64,000 nt of DNA. Source: Streptomyces sp. NBC_00536. Lineage in GTDB: Bacteria > Actinomycetota > Actinomycetes > Streptomycetales > Streptomycetaceae. Position 1 is the stretch's first letter. Every line of letters starts with the position of its first letter. The stretch spans positions 372,001 to 436,000 of the forward strand of contig NZ_CP107819.1 in the NCBI RefSeq assembly GCF_036346295.1. Direction: 5' to 3'. Position numbers and translations under genes: made by a program. Below, piece after piece: positions 7,736 through 16,254 of the stretch. The notes under the pieces were generated by a model that saw only the letters and a program-made list of their open reading frames with translations, did not search any database and was not told the DNA's origin.

Positions 7736-10492
7736 ATGGAGTTCCGCGTGCTCGGACCCGTGGCCGTGGTGTCGGAGCGGGGGGAGCCGCTGCCCCTGGG
7801 CCCGGCCAAGCGGCGCGGTCTGCTGGCCATGCTGGTGCGGTGCCCCAACGCGGCCGTCGCCGTCGACCGGCTGACCGAGGCGCTGTGGCGGGGGGAGCCG
7901 CCCCGGCACTCGCGCACCGTGGTGCAGGGGCACGTCTCGCAGCTACGGGCTCTGCTGGCCGCGCACGGGGCGCCCGCCCACGGCGTCGAACTGCGCACGC
8001 ACGGAGCGGCGTACCTCCTGCGGGTGCCCGAAACCCGGGTGGACGCGCACCGCTTCGAGGAACTGCTCCGGGCCGCCCGGGCCGCGGGCGCACCGCGCGC
8101 GGCCCTGCCCGTGCTCCGGGAGGCGCTCGCGCTGTGGCGGGGGCCCGCGCTCGCCGGGACGGTGGACAGCCCGCTGCTGGAGCACGCCGCGCACGCGCTG
8201 GAGGAGCTGCGGCTGACGGCCGTGGAGGAACTGGCCGGGGCGCACGCGCTCCTCGGCGAGCACGGCACGGCGGCGGCGGTGCTGCGCGCCGAGGCCGTCG
8301 CGCACCCGCTGCGGGAGCCGCTGATCGCCGCGCTGATGCGGGCCCTGGACGGGGCGGGGCGGCAGGCGGACGCCCTGGACTGGTTCCACCGCACCCGACG
8401 GCTGCTGGCCGATCAGCTCGGCGTGGATCCCGGAGCGGTGCTCACCGACGCGTACACCGCTCTACTGCGGACCGGCTCCGCAGCGGCTCCCGCCGCCGCG
8501 GCCCCGATCCGGGGCGCGCTGCCTGTACCGGCCCCCGCACAGGCCCCCGCCACGGCCTCGACGCCGATACCGGCCCCGACGCCCACGGCCGTGGTTCCGG
8601 CCGCCCCGGCCGCCCCGTTTCCGCAGCTCCTCCCCCGCCGTCCCCGGGCCTTCACCGGGCGCGAGGACGAACTGGCCGCGCTCGACCGGGCCGTGACCGC
8701 CGCCCCCGGCGCCGTCGCCCTGATCACCGGCAGCCCCGGCGTCGGGAAGACCGCGCTCGCCGTGCACTGGGCGCACCGGCGCGGCGCGGACTTCCCCGAC
8801 GGCCGGCTCTTCGTCGACCTCCACGGGTACAGCACCGTCCCGGCGCGCAGCCCCACCGCCGTGCTCCGCGCGTTCCTGCTCGCCCTGGGCCTGCCCGCCG
8901 AGCAGATGCCCGGCTCCGCCGAGGCGCTGGGCGCCCGCTACCGCGAACTGACCGCCGCACGGCGGATGCTGATCGTCCTGGACAACGCCCGCGACTCCGG
9001 GCAGGTCCGTCCGCTGCTGCCGGGCGGGGAGCACTGCGTCACCGTGGTCACCGGCCGGGACCGGCTCGGCGGCCTCGTGGCCTCGGACGCCGCCCGTCCG
9101 GTCCCGCTCGCCCAGCTCCCCGCCGCCCGGTCCACCGAGCTGCTCGCGGCCGCGCTGGGCCCGGACCTGGGCCCGGAGCTGGTCGCCGCCGAACCGGAGG
9201 CCGCCGCGCGGCTCGCCGCGCTGTGCGAGGGCCTGCCGCTCGCCCTGCGGGTCGCCGCCGCCCGGCTCGCCACCGATCCGCACCGCGGGCTGGCCGCCTT
9301 CGTGCGCGAACTCTCCGACGAACACCGCAGACTGGACCTGCTGAACCTCGAAGACACCGGTGTCGGCGCCGCCCTCGGCCTCACGGTGCGGCAACTGCCC
9401 GAACCGGCGCGGCGGATGTTCCACCGGCTCGGTCCGCACACCGGCGCGACCCTCGACACCTGTACGGCCGCCGCGCTCGCCGACTGCCCGCCGGACCGGG
9501 CCGCCGTCGCGCTGGACCAGCTGGCCGCCGCCCAGCTGGTCGTCGAGGCCGGGCCGCGGACGTACGTACTGCACGACCTGGTCCGCCTCTACGCCCGCAG
9601 CCTGGCCCCCGGGCACGACCCCGCCGGGCTGATCCGGCTGCTCGACCACTGGCTGAGCACGCTCCTCGCGGCGAGCGCCGCCGCGGAGCCCGGCAGCGAA
9701 CCCTGCTGCGCCCTGCCCGCCGGTGCCCGGCCGTCCGCCGCGATCCGCGGGTTCGCGGACCGTACGAGCGCGCTCGCCTGGTACTCCGCCGAGCGGGACA
9801 CCCTGCGCGGGGCCGTCGACGCCGCCGTCGCGGCGGGGCTGCACGGCCGTGCCTGGCGGCTGGTCCTCCTCCAGTGGCCGCTGATCCTGTGGCAGGTCCG
9901 GGACGGCTGGGTGCCGCTCCTCGAACAGGGCCTGGCCTGCGCCGAGCGCGACGGCGATCCCGGCGCCCAGTCACGGGCCCGCGCCCTGCTGGGCTGGGTG
10001 CTCGCCGAGGAGGGCCGGTCCGAGGAGGCCCTCGGCCACCTGGAACGCGCCCCCGGCCTCTCCGCCCTGGCGGGCGACCCCGCCGGGGAGGCCGTGGCCC
10101 GGATCAACCTGGCCGTCGCGCTCACCCGGCGCGGCACCCCCGAGCGGACCCGGGAGCTGCTGGTGCGCGCGCTGGCGCTGGCCGAGGAGGCCGGACGTAC
10201 CGAGACGGTCACCCTCGCCCACCAGCACCTCACCGCGCACCTCCTGGCCGTCGGCGCCCCCGCCGAGGCCGCCCGCCACGCGGCGCGTGGGCTGGCCCTC
10301 GCCGCGCCCCCGCTGGCGGCGCCCCGGCGCGTGGTGCTGCGCACCCTGTACGGGGAGGCGCTCGCCGCGACGGGCCGTACCCCCGAGGCGGTGCGCCAGC
10401 TGGACGACGCGATCAGGGAGGCCCGGGCGCACGCGTACGAGGAGGGCGAGATCGCCGCCCGCGCGGTCCTGGCCGGGCTCCCCCGGCCCTGA
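7736..10492 (+). CDS. AfsR/SARP-family regulator: OmpR-type DNA-binding, BTAD, NB-ARC and TPR domains
   Basis: 918 residues. Domains in order: winged-helix trans_reg_C (1-95), bacterial transcriptional activation domain (98-243), an Ala/Pro-rich linker (245-300), an NB-ARC STAND ATPase with Walker A GSPGVGKT (332-339) and Walker B 'RMLIVLDNA', then winged-helix and TPR-like repeats from about 650 to the end. This is the AfsR layout, usually a pleiotropic or cluster-linked activator of secondary metabolism. ATG is preceded by AAGGTGG. No recognisable biosynthetic cluster adjoins it, so its targets may lie elsewhere. Confidence 0.92.
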   Translation: MEFRVLGPVAVVSERGEPLPLGPAKRRGLLAMLVRCPNAAVAVDRLTEALWRGEPPRHSRTVVQGHVSQLRALLAAHGAPAHGVELRTHGAAYLLRVPETRVDAHRFEELLRAARAAGAPRAALPVLREALALWRGPALAGTVDSPLLEHAAHALEELRLTAVEELAGAHALLGEHGTAAAVLRAEAVAHPLREPLIAALMRALDGAGRQADALDWFHRTRRLLADQLGVDPGAVLTDAYTALLRTGSAAAPAAAAPIRGALPVPAPAQAPATASTPIPAPTPTAVVPAAPAAPFPQLLPRRPRAFTGREDELAALDRAVTAAPGAVALITGSPGVGKTALAVHWAHRRGADFPDGRLFVDLHGYSTVPARSPTAVLRAFLLALGLPAEQMPGSAEALGARYRELTAARRMLIVLDNARDSGQVRPLLPGGEHCVTVVTGRDRLGGLVASDAARPVPLAQLPAARSTELLAAALGPDLGPELVAAEPEAAARLAALCEGLPLALRVAAARLATDPHRGLAAFVRELSDEHRRLDLLNLEDTGVGAALGLTVRQLPEPARRMFHRLGPHTGATLDTCTAAALADCPPDRAAVALDQLAAAQLVVEAGPRTYVLHDLVRLYARSLAPGHDPAGLIRLLDHWLSTLLAASAAAEPGSEPCCALPAGARPSAAIRGFADRTSALAWYSAERDTLRGAVDAAVAAGLHGRAWRLVLLQWPLILWQVRDGWVPLLEQGLACAERDGDPGAQSRARALLGWVLAEEGRSEEALGHLERAPGLSALAGDPAGEAVARINLAVALTRRGTPERTRELLVRALALAEEAGRTETVTLAHQHLTAHLLAVGAPAEAARHAARGLALAAPPLAAPRRVVLRTLYGEALAATGRTPEAVRQLDDAIREARAHAYEEGEIAARAVLAGLPRP

Positions 10493-10516
10493 CGGGTGCT
10501 GCGGCGCGCCCGTGGG

Positions 10517-11320
10517 TCACCCCGCGTCGCGCACGGCCTCCACCGCCTCCCGGACGTCCGGGTCCGGGTCTGCGGCGAGGCCGTCCAGCAGCTCGCTGAC
10601 CCCTGGGGTCGACCACCGGGCGACCGCCCACACCAGTTCCTCCCGAACCCCGGGGTCCGGGTGCGCCGCGAGCCGCCCCAGCTCGCGGAGCGGGCCCCGC
10701 CGACGCATCCCGAACCACCCCAGTGCCTCACGCAGCGCGGCCGGGTCCCCGGGGTCACCGGCCGCCGCGACCCGGGTGAGCAGCACCCTGGTGGGTGGCG
10801 GCGGGCCGTCCAAGGGATGCGGCAGCCGCTCGCGCAGGCGCCGCGCCCCGTACCCGCCGCGCACCCGGCACCCGAAGCAGGTGCAGGGGCGTACGCCGTG
10901 CGCGTCGGGCACGTACCGCCAGCCCGCCACCTGCGGCGCGCTGCGGACCCGGTGCACTTCACGCGGCCGGATCGCCCGGGGGACGAAGACCTCCCATCCC
11001 CGCGGGTCCTCCAGCGCGGCCACCCGCCGCACCGCCTCCGCCGCGCGGACCACGGCCTGGGCGTCCCGCGCGCGGTCCGAGTACCGCCCGACCAGCACGT
11101 CCTGGGCATCGTCCAGCCGCACATGGACGGCCACGAGCCCGCCCCGGCTCCCGGAACGGGCCAGCTCGCGCACCCATTGGTGGGTGAGGGTGTGCGAGGC
11201 CAGCACCGGGAAGCAGTAGACCCCGCGCGCGCCGCCCTGTCCGTGGCTGACCGCCCGGATCCCGGACCGCCGGATGCGCGGCGCGTTCGCCGCCGAGGTC
11301 ACGTGCACGAACATCGCCAT
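10517..11320 (-). CDS. HEAT-repeat protein with possible ADP-ribosyltransferase-like N-terminus
   Basis: 267 residues, convergent with the SARP gene. The C-terminal third holds HEAT-like helices ('DPGVREELVWAVARWSTPGV', 'DPDVREAVEAVRDAG'). The N-terminus ('FVHVTSAANAPRIRRSGIR', then 'GVYCFPVL') resembles the opening of ADP-ribosyltransferase/RNA 2'-phosphotransferase-like folds. In those folds a His in 'xHxT' and a later G(V/I)Y element contact NAD. A cysteine cluster (CTCFGC, near 156-161) could bind metal. The HEAT call is firm; the ART-like call is from motif shape only. Confidence 0.75.
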   Translation of the reverse strand: MAMFVHVTSAANAPRIRRSGIRAVSHGQGGARGVYCFPVLASHTLTHQWVRELARSGSRGGLVAVHVRLDDAQDVLVGRYSDRARDAQAVVRAAEAVRRVAALEDPRGWEVFVPRAIRPREVHRVRSAPQVAGWRYVPDAHGVRPCTCFGCRVRGGYGARRLRERLPHPLDGPPPPTRVLLTRVAAAGDPGDPAALREALGWFGMRRRGPLRELGRLAAHPDPGVREELVWAVARWSTPGVSELLDGLAADPDPDVREAVEAVRDAG

Positions 11321-11474
11321 GCCACGGGATGGTAGATCGTGTCGTCAAAGTCCCGGTACTCGCCCCCGGCCGGCGGCCCCCGGCGCGCGGACCGCGCCGC
11401 AACGGCCCACACTGGGCGGACACACCGCCTCGGGCGCGCGGCCGTGGCCGCGGCCCCGACGTCAAGGAGGGAGC

Positions 11475-11705
11475 ATGGACGACAGGGGCACGGACGAGGC
11501 CGAGGCCCGGGTCAAGGGGTTCGTCCAGTCCTACAACCGCGACAAGGGATACGGCTTCCTCGTCCCGTACGGCGCCCACGACACCGTCTACGTCGAACGC
11601 GCCGACATCGAGGCCGATCCTCGGGTCCTGTCCGAGGAACAGCAGGTCACCTTCACGATCGAATTCGCCGACGGCCATTTCGTGGCCCGGCACGTCCAGC
11701 CCTGA
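11475..11705 (+). CDS. Cold-shock-like (CSD/OB-fold) small protein
   Basis: 76 residues. 'VKGFVQSYNRDKGYGFLVP' and 'VYVERADIEAD' are an imperfect cold-shock domain: the RNP1 motif KGYGFI(T) appears as KGYGFLV, and the second aromatic motif VFVHxS as VYVERAD. Single-stranded nucleic acid binding is therefore likely but altered. ATG 11475 follows an excellent AAGGAGGGAG site. It stands alone between two genes on the other strand. Confidence 0.82.
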   Translation: MDDRGTDEAEARVKGFVQSYNRDKGYGFLVPYGAHDTVYVERADIEADPRVLSEEQQVTFTIEFADGHFVARHVQP

Positions 11706-11726
11706 GCGGCTCTTCCCGCCACGGAA

Positions 11727-12557
11727 CTACCGGCGGCGGATGGTGTCCACGATCGTGAGGAACACGAGGAGGTTGGGCACCTGCTGCGACTTGGGCGCGC
11801 ACCAGGCCTTGGTCTGTCCGGTGCGCCAGACGCAGACCATGCCGCCGCGCGCGGCGACCTCGCTGACCTCGCCCCAGGGCAGCATCCCCTGGGGGTCGTG
11901 CGTGACACCGGCCCGGGACAGCTTGAGCGGGCCGAAAGCGACCGTCCCGCCCTCCCGCACCAGTTTCCACACCTTGTCCGCCTGGGCGCGGGCGACGCCC
12001 TCGGCGATCAGCGGGGCCCAGGTGGGCGAGTTCGCGTAGACGTCGGTGACGCGTGCCCGCGCCCCGCCCGGCGCGACCAGCACGGAGACGTGCGAGCGTC
12101 CGACCGGCGTCTGCGTGCCCTTGTAGTTGATGACCTCCTGGACGGTCTCCTGGTAGAGCACCGCCCGCTCCCAGCGCACCGCGAACAGTTCCTTGCCGGT
12201 GGTGTTGACGACCAGCCCGTCTTCGTACAGGTGCAGCCGCCTGCCCGCCAGGCCCTTGCGGAAGAGCGGGCTGTTGGCGACCGCCACGGCGGCCAGCACG
12301 CCGATCCACAGGGGGAACAGCGCGACCCCCCAGCTCACTTCGCGCCATAACAGGACCCCACCGCCCAGCAGGGCGGCTATGCCGGTCAGGGAGCCGGCGA
12401 TGAACCAGGTCCGGTACTTCTCCGCTATGCCCACCTCGCTCTCGGGGCGGAAGGTGTGCTCCAGGGTGCCCAGCCGGTGGCGGGCTGCCAGCGCGTCCAC
12501 TGCGCGGGACGGCGGCGACGTCGGCACGGTCATGCGCGGCCTCGGCTTCAAGGTCAC
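11727..12557 (-). CDS. Membrane protein of unknown function (PH-like), contains a TTA codon
   Basis: 276 residues from GTG 12557, or 268 from ATG 12533; neither has a strong ribosome site. Two adjacent membrane helices (about residues 52-95) precede a 170-residue soluble domain rich in beta strands ('LYEDGLVVNTTGKELFAVRW'), which looks like a PH-type fold; it is possibly DUF6585. A TTA leucine codon sits at 12348-12350 (the second L of 'GVLLW'), so expression should depend on the bldA tRNA. Convergent with the cold-shock gene. Confidence 0.72.
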   Translation of the reverse strand: MTLKPRPRMTVPTSPPSRAVDALAARHRLGTLEHTFRPESEVGIAEKYRTWFIAGSLTGIAALLGGGVLLWREVSWGVALFPLWIGVLAAVAVANSPLFRKGLAGRRLHLYEDGLVVNTTGKELFAVRWERAVLYQETVQEVINYKGTQTPVGRSHVSVLVAPGGARARVTDVYANSPTWAPLIAEGVARAQADKVWKLVREGGTVAFGPLKLSRAGVTHDPQGMLPWGEVSEVAARGGMVCVWRTGQTKAWCAPKSQQVPNLLVFLTIVDTIRRR

Positions 12558-12698
12558 GGCGTACCCCGCAAGGCCGCCTGGACGGGAGGGAATTCACCGG
12601 GTGACACAGCGTCAGCACCGCATGAATGGCCCCAGCAGCCAACACCACGATCAGCGCGCGGGCAAGGCTTCCCGAGGCCGGATCAGAGCCCCTTCCGG

Positions 12699-13460
12699 TC
12701 AGTGCGCGGTGGCGGTGGTGACCACGAGCGGCGGCGCGGCGCGCTCCGCGGTCCACGGGCGGCCGCGGGCGAGGTCCGGGTCGGCGATCAGGAGCGCCTC
12801 GTCCACGGTCGGGTGGTGCTGTGCGACGTCGCCGAACCCGGCGCGTGCGAGCAGCGGCGGGAGGACGGCGGGGAGCCACGCGTGGTTGGGCATCTCCTGC
12901 CAGGTCCCGTCCGTGAGCAGCAGCCGTACGGTCACCCGGTCGCCGGGCCCGTAGACCTCGCCGGGTTCCCCGATGCGCAGGGAGGCGTACTCGGTGCCCG
13001 CGCACGCGGGGTCGGTGGCCAGCAGCACGAACAGGCCGCCCGGGCGCAGCAGTCGGCGGACCTCGGCGAACACCGAGAGCACGGCCTCCTCGGTCGGCAG
13101 GGACGCCAGTACGTGGCTGCACATCACCGCGTCGGCGCAGCCGTCCGCGAGGCCGACGGCCCGGCCGTTCTCGACCAGGTGGTACGCGGCGACCTCCGTC
13201 CCGGCGGCCCGGGCCAGCTCCAGCATCTCCGGGGAGGTGTCCACGCCGAGCACGCGCGCGCCGAGCAGCCGGGCGGCGTGCCCGGCGACGACGCCGGGGC
13301 CGCAGCCGTAGTCCACCAGGACGTGCCCGCTGTCGATCCGCCGCGCCAGGGCCCGGAAGACGAAGGGGTACCCCAGGAGCCAGTCGGTGGACGCCACCAC
13401 CGAGGCGAAGGCGCGGGCCCCCTCCGGCCCGGACCACGCGGCGCGTTCTCTGTCGCTCAC
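12699..13460 (-). CDS. Class I SAM-dependent methyltransferase
   Basis: 253 residues. Motif I is 'VLVDYGCGPGVVAGHAARLL', followed by the acidic ribose-binding strand 'VLGVDTSPEMLELAR', then 'ADAVMCSHVLASLPTEE' and 'LLRPGGLFVLL' (Methyltransf_11/25 type). Start is GTG 13460, which trims a non-conserved extension; the ribosome site is weak. Substrate unknown, with no cofactor or biosynthetic neighbours. The upstream gap 13461-13634 holds a small inverted repeat (TGCGCG-N6-CGCGCA at 13518) and the promoter of the next gene. Confidence 0.85.
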   Translation of the reverse strand: MSDRERAAWSGPEGARAFASVVASTDWLLGYPFVFRALARRIDSGHVLVDYGCGPGVVAGHAARLLGARVLGVDTSPEMLELARAAGTEVAAYHLVENGRAVGLADGCADAVMCSHVLASLPTEEAVLSVFAEVRRLLRPGGLFVLLATDPACAGTEYASLRIGEPGEVYGPGDRVTVRLLLTDGTWQEMPNHAWLPAVLPPLLARAGFGDVAQHHPTVDEALLIADPDLARGRPWTAERAAPPLVVTTATAH

Positions 13461-13634
13461 AGGTCCCACTATCGGCCCGCGAGCACCGGGTGCGCGCGTT
13501 GCGACACGGCGGGGGCGTGCGCGATCCTGCGCGCAACCAGGCCTCTTCGAGCACCTATTGACATGAACGCGGCACTGCGCTGCACTTTGCCCGCCACACG
13601 CACTCCCCTTCCCACCCACCGCTTGGGGACTCAC

Positions 13635-15965
13635 ATGCGTCTGCTCAGACTCCTGATCGCCGCCGTCCTGGCCGTGGCCGCACTGGCCCTCGCCCCACTG
13701 ACCGTACCCGCGGCCGCCGCCCCGGCCGCGCCGCCCGCGCAGGCCGCCGCCGGACCACCCCAGACCATCCCGGCGCTACGGCAGTGGACGGCCGGCACCG
13801 GCGCGTACACCTTCACGGGCACCAGCCGGATCGTGGTCGACCCCGCGTCCGCGGACCGGCTCTCCGACGAGGCGGCGACGCTGGCCGAGGACCTGGGGGC
13901 CCTCGCCGGGCGTCCGGTGACCGTCGTGACCGGCAGCGCCTCCCCCGGTGACATCGCCCTCGCCCTCGGGGACGCCACGCTGCCCGCGGAGGGCTACCGG
14001 ATGACCGTCGCGGCGACGCTCACCATCCAGGCCGGGACCGACACCGGCGCCTTCTACGGCACGCGCTCGGTCCTCCAGCTGCTGCACCAGTCCCCCTCCG
14101 TCCCGGCCGGCACCGCCGTGGACTGGCCGGCCAAGGCCGAGCGCGGACTGATGATCGACCAGGGCCGCAAGTTCTTCACGGTCGACTGGGTCAAGCAGCA
14201 CATCAAGGAACTGGCCTACCTCAAGCTCAACTACTTCCACTTCCACCTGTCGGACACCTTCGGCTTCCGGCTGGAGAGCGCCACGCACCCCGAGATCGTC
14301 TCCGCCGACCACTACTCCAAGCAGGACATCGCCGACCTGGTCGCGCTCGGGCAGAAGTACCACGTCACGATCGTGCCGGAGATCGACACCCCGGGGCACA
14401 TGAACCCGATCCTGGCCGCCCACCCGGAGCTGAAGCTCAAGAGCAGCACGGGCGCGGTCAGCGCCGACTTCATCGACCTGTCCCTGCCCGCCTCGTACGC
14501 CCTGATCAAGGACCTGGTCACCGAGTACCTGCCGCTGTTCCCGGCCGCGTACTGGCACATCGGCGCCGACGAATACGTCACCGACTACTCCAAGTACCCG
14601 CAGCTGCTCAGCTACGCCCGCGCCCACTACGGCGCGAACGCGACCGCCAAGGACACCTACTACGGGTTCGTGAACTGGGCGGACGACCTGGTCCGGGCGG
14701 GCGGCAAGACCACCCGGATGTGGAACGACGGCATCAAGGCCGGGGACGGCACCCTCACCCCGAACCCGGGCATCCTCGTCGAGTACTGGTACAACTACGG
14801 CCTCACCCCGCAGCAGTTGGCGGCGGCCGGGCACAAGGTCGCCAACGAGTCCTGGACGCCCACCTATTACGTGCTCGGCGGCGCGAAGCCCGACACCCGC
14901 TGGATGTACGAGACCTGGACCCCCGATCTGTTCGAGGGCGGCAACACCCTCACCGACCCGGCCAAGAACCCCGGATCGCTGATCCACGTGTGGTGCGACA
15001 ACCCGGGCGCCGAGACGGAGGCACAGATCGCCGCGGGCATCATGAACCCGCTACGGGCCCTCGCCCAGCAGACCTGGGGGTCGCCGAAGCCGGTGAGCAC
15101 CTACGCCGCCTTCACCCCGATCGTCACCGCGGTCGGGCACAACCCGGCCTGGCCCGGACTCGCCCAGCCGGGCAACCTCGCCCGCAACCGCCCGACCACC
15201 GCCTCCAGCACCGAGACGGCCAGCTTCCCGGCGGCCGCGGCGACCGACGGCGACCCCGCCACCCGCTGGTCGAGCGCCTACACCGACCCGCAGTGGCTCC
15301 AGGTCGACCTCGGCTCCACCCAGGCCGTCAGCAGGGTGGTGCTGCGCTGGGAGGCGGCGTACGGCAAGGCCTTCCAGATCCAGTTCTCCGACGACGGCTC
15401 GGCCTGGCGCACCGCGTACACGACCGCCACCGCGACCGGCGGGGTCCAGGACCTCACCGGCCTCTCCGGCTCCGGCCGCTACATCCGGCTGTACGCGACC
15501 CAGCGCGGCACGGCCTACGGCTACTCCCTGTACGAGTTCGAGGTGTACGGGGGGCCGCTGAGCGGGACCCGGACCCTCACCGCCGCGGGCAAGGCGCTGG
15601 ACGACCCGGCGAGTTCCACGGCCTCCGGCACCCAGCTGATCACCTGGACCCCGCACGGCGGCCCCAACCAGCAATGGCAGCTGAGCCTGAACACCGACGG
15701 GACCTACACCCTGGCCAACGCCCTCTCGCACCTGTGCGTGGACGTGGCGGGCGGCTCCACCGGTGCGGGCGCGGCCGTCGTCCAGGCCACCTGCACCGGC
15801 GGCGACAGCCAGCACTGGCTCTTCACCGCCCTCGGCGGCGGCGAGTACGCGGTGACCGGCAAGAAGAGCGCGCTCCTGCTGACCACGGCCTCCGCGGCGG
15901 ACGGCTCCCCGGTCAGCCAGCAGCCGTCCGGCGGATCCGGTGCGCAGCGGTGGCAGATCAGCTGA
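13635..15965 (+). CDS. Secreted GH20 beta-N-acetylhexosaminidase with F5/8C and ricin-type lectin modules
   Basis: 776 residues. Signal peptide (about 1-32, AAA-rich cleavage region). The GH20b domain spans roughly 45-150 and the GH20 barrel 155-500. The catalytic Asp-Glu pair is D312-E313 in 'WHIGADEY', where the usual motif is HxGGDE. 'NYFHFHLSD' and 'VPEIDTPGHM' are conserved barrel strands. An F5/8-type C carbohydrate-binding module (about 515-635) and a ricin-B QxW lectin domain (640-776) follow. Likely releases GlcNAc from chitin-derived or glycan chains outside the cell. No dre (DasR) site was found upstream. Confidence 0.93.
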   Translation: MRLLRLLIAAVLAVAALALAPLTVPAAAAPAAPPAQAAAGPPQTIPALRQWTAGTGAYTFTGTSRIVVDPASADRLSDEAATLAEDLGALAGRPVTVVTGSASPGDIALALGDATLPAEGYRMTVAATLTIQAGTDTGAFYGTRSVLQLLHQSPSVPAGTAVDWPAKAERGLMIDQGRKFFTVDWVKQHIKELAYLKLNYFHFHLSDTFGFRLESATHPEIVSADHYSKQDIADLVALGQKYHVTIVPEIDTPGHMNPILAAHPELKLKSSTGAVSADFIDLSLPASYALIKDLVTEYLPLFPAAYWHIGADEYVTDYSKYPQLLSYARAHYGANATAKDTYYGFVNWADDLVRAGGKTTRMWNDGIKAGDGTLTPNPGILVEYWYNYGLTPQQLAAAGHKVANESWTPTYYVLGGAKPDTRWMYETWTPDLFEGGNTLTDPAKNPGSLIHVWCDNPGAETEAQIAAGIMNPLRALAQQTWGSPKPVSTYAAFTPIVTAVGHNPAWPGLAQPGNLARNRPTTASSTETASFPAAAATDGDPATRWSSAYTDPQWLQVDLGSTQAVSRVVLRWEAAYGKAFQIQFSDDGSAWRTAYTTATATGGVQDLTGLSGSGRYIRLYATQRGTAYGYSLYEFEVYGGPLSGTRTLTAAGKALDDPASSTASGTQLITWTPHGGPNQQWQLSLNTDGTYTLANALSHLCVDVAGGSTGAGAAVVQATCTGGDSQHWLFTALGGGEYAVTGKKSALLLTTASAADGSPVSQQPSGGSGAQRWQIS

Positions 15966-15995
15966 CGCAGATCAGCTGACGCAGATCACCTGACC
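15954..15995 (+). repeat. Three tandem 14-bp repeats across the GH20 stop codon
   Basis: Units CAGATCAGCTGACG (15954), an identical copy (15968) and a diverged copy CAGATCACCTGACC (15982). The first contains the stop codon, so a slippage duplication at the end of the gene is the simplest origin. Confidence 0.8.
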
Positions 15996-16004
15996 GCGAA
16001 ATCC

Positions 16005-16020
16005 ATCAACGATCGTTTCC
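16005..16020 (+). promoter_or_regulatory. Border element, copy A
   Basis: ATCAACGATCGTTTCC. It matches copies at 16162-16177 and 20111-20126 (other strand), giving the consensus WTCAASGATCGTTTCN with a GATC core. It sits beyond the 3' end of the XRE/ImmA/membrane cassette. Confidence 0.5.
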
Positions 16021-16067
16021 CTGGATGAACCCATCAGAACCCCGCCCCCGGGTCGGACGAACCCTGT

Positions 16068-16099
16068 CCGCCGCTGGCCAAGTGCCTGACCAGCGGCGG
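16068..16099 (+). terminator. Hairpin terminator after the GH20 gene
   Basis: Perfect 10-bp stem CCGCCGCTGG / CCAGCGGCGG with a 12-base loop, followed by a T-rich run (TTTCAGGGGTTTT). It lies 100 bases after the stop. Confidence 0.7.
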
Positions 16100-16161
16100 T
16101 TTCAGGGGTTTTCGCACGCCAAATCCAGCGTCGGCGGACGCGGAGACTCCGAAAGGAAACA

Positions 16162-16177
16162 TTCAAGGATCGTTTCA
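16162..16177 (+). promoter_or_regulatory. Border element, copy B
   Basis: TTCAAGGATCGTTTCA, the second copy of the 16-bp element, in the same orientation as copy A and 157 bases from it. Nothing I can call a gene lies between them. Confidence 0.5.
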
Positions 16178-16217
16178 CTTGCGCAATCGATCATCGATCT
16201 GGTCTAGTGGCCACGCG

Positions 16218-16245
16218 GCCCCGGGGAGGAAGTCCTCCCCCGGGC
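16218..16245 (-). terminator. Terminator of the membrane-protein/ImmA operon
   Basis: Near-perfect 13-bp inverted repeat (GCCCCGGGGAGGA against TCCTCCCCCGGGC, one mismatch), ten bases beyond the stop at 16255. Confidence 0.7.
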
Positions 16246-16254
16246 AGGAAACGG

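Noticed and set aside
16192..16207. Half-match to the DasR (dre) site, TGGTCTAG followed by TGGCCA
   Set aside because: Only the left half fits, and it lies between two 3' ends, not in front of the GH20 gene.
16025..16207. 60-codon open frame between the two border elements
   Set aside because: Runs through a terminator hairpin, has no ribosome site and shows no recognisable protein features.
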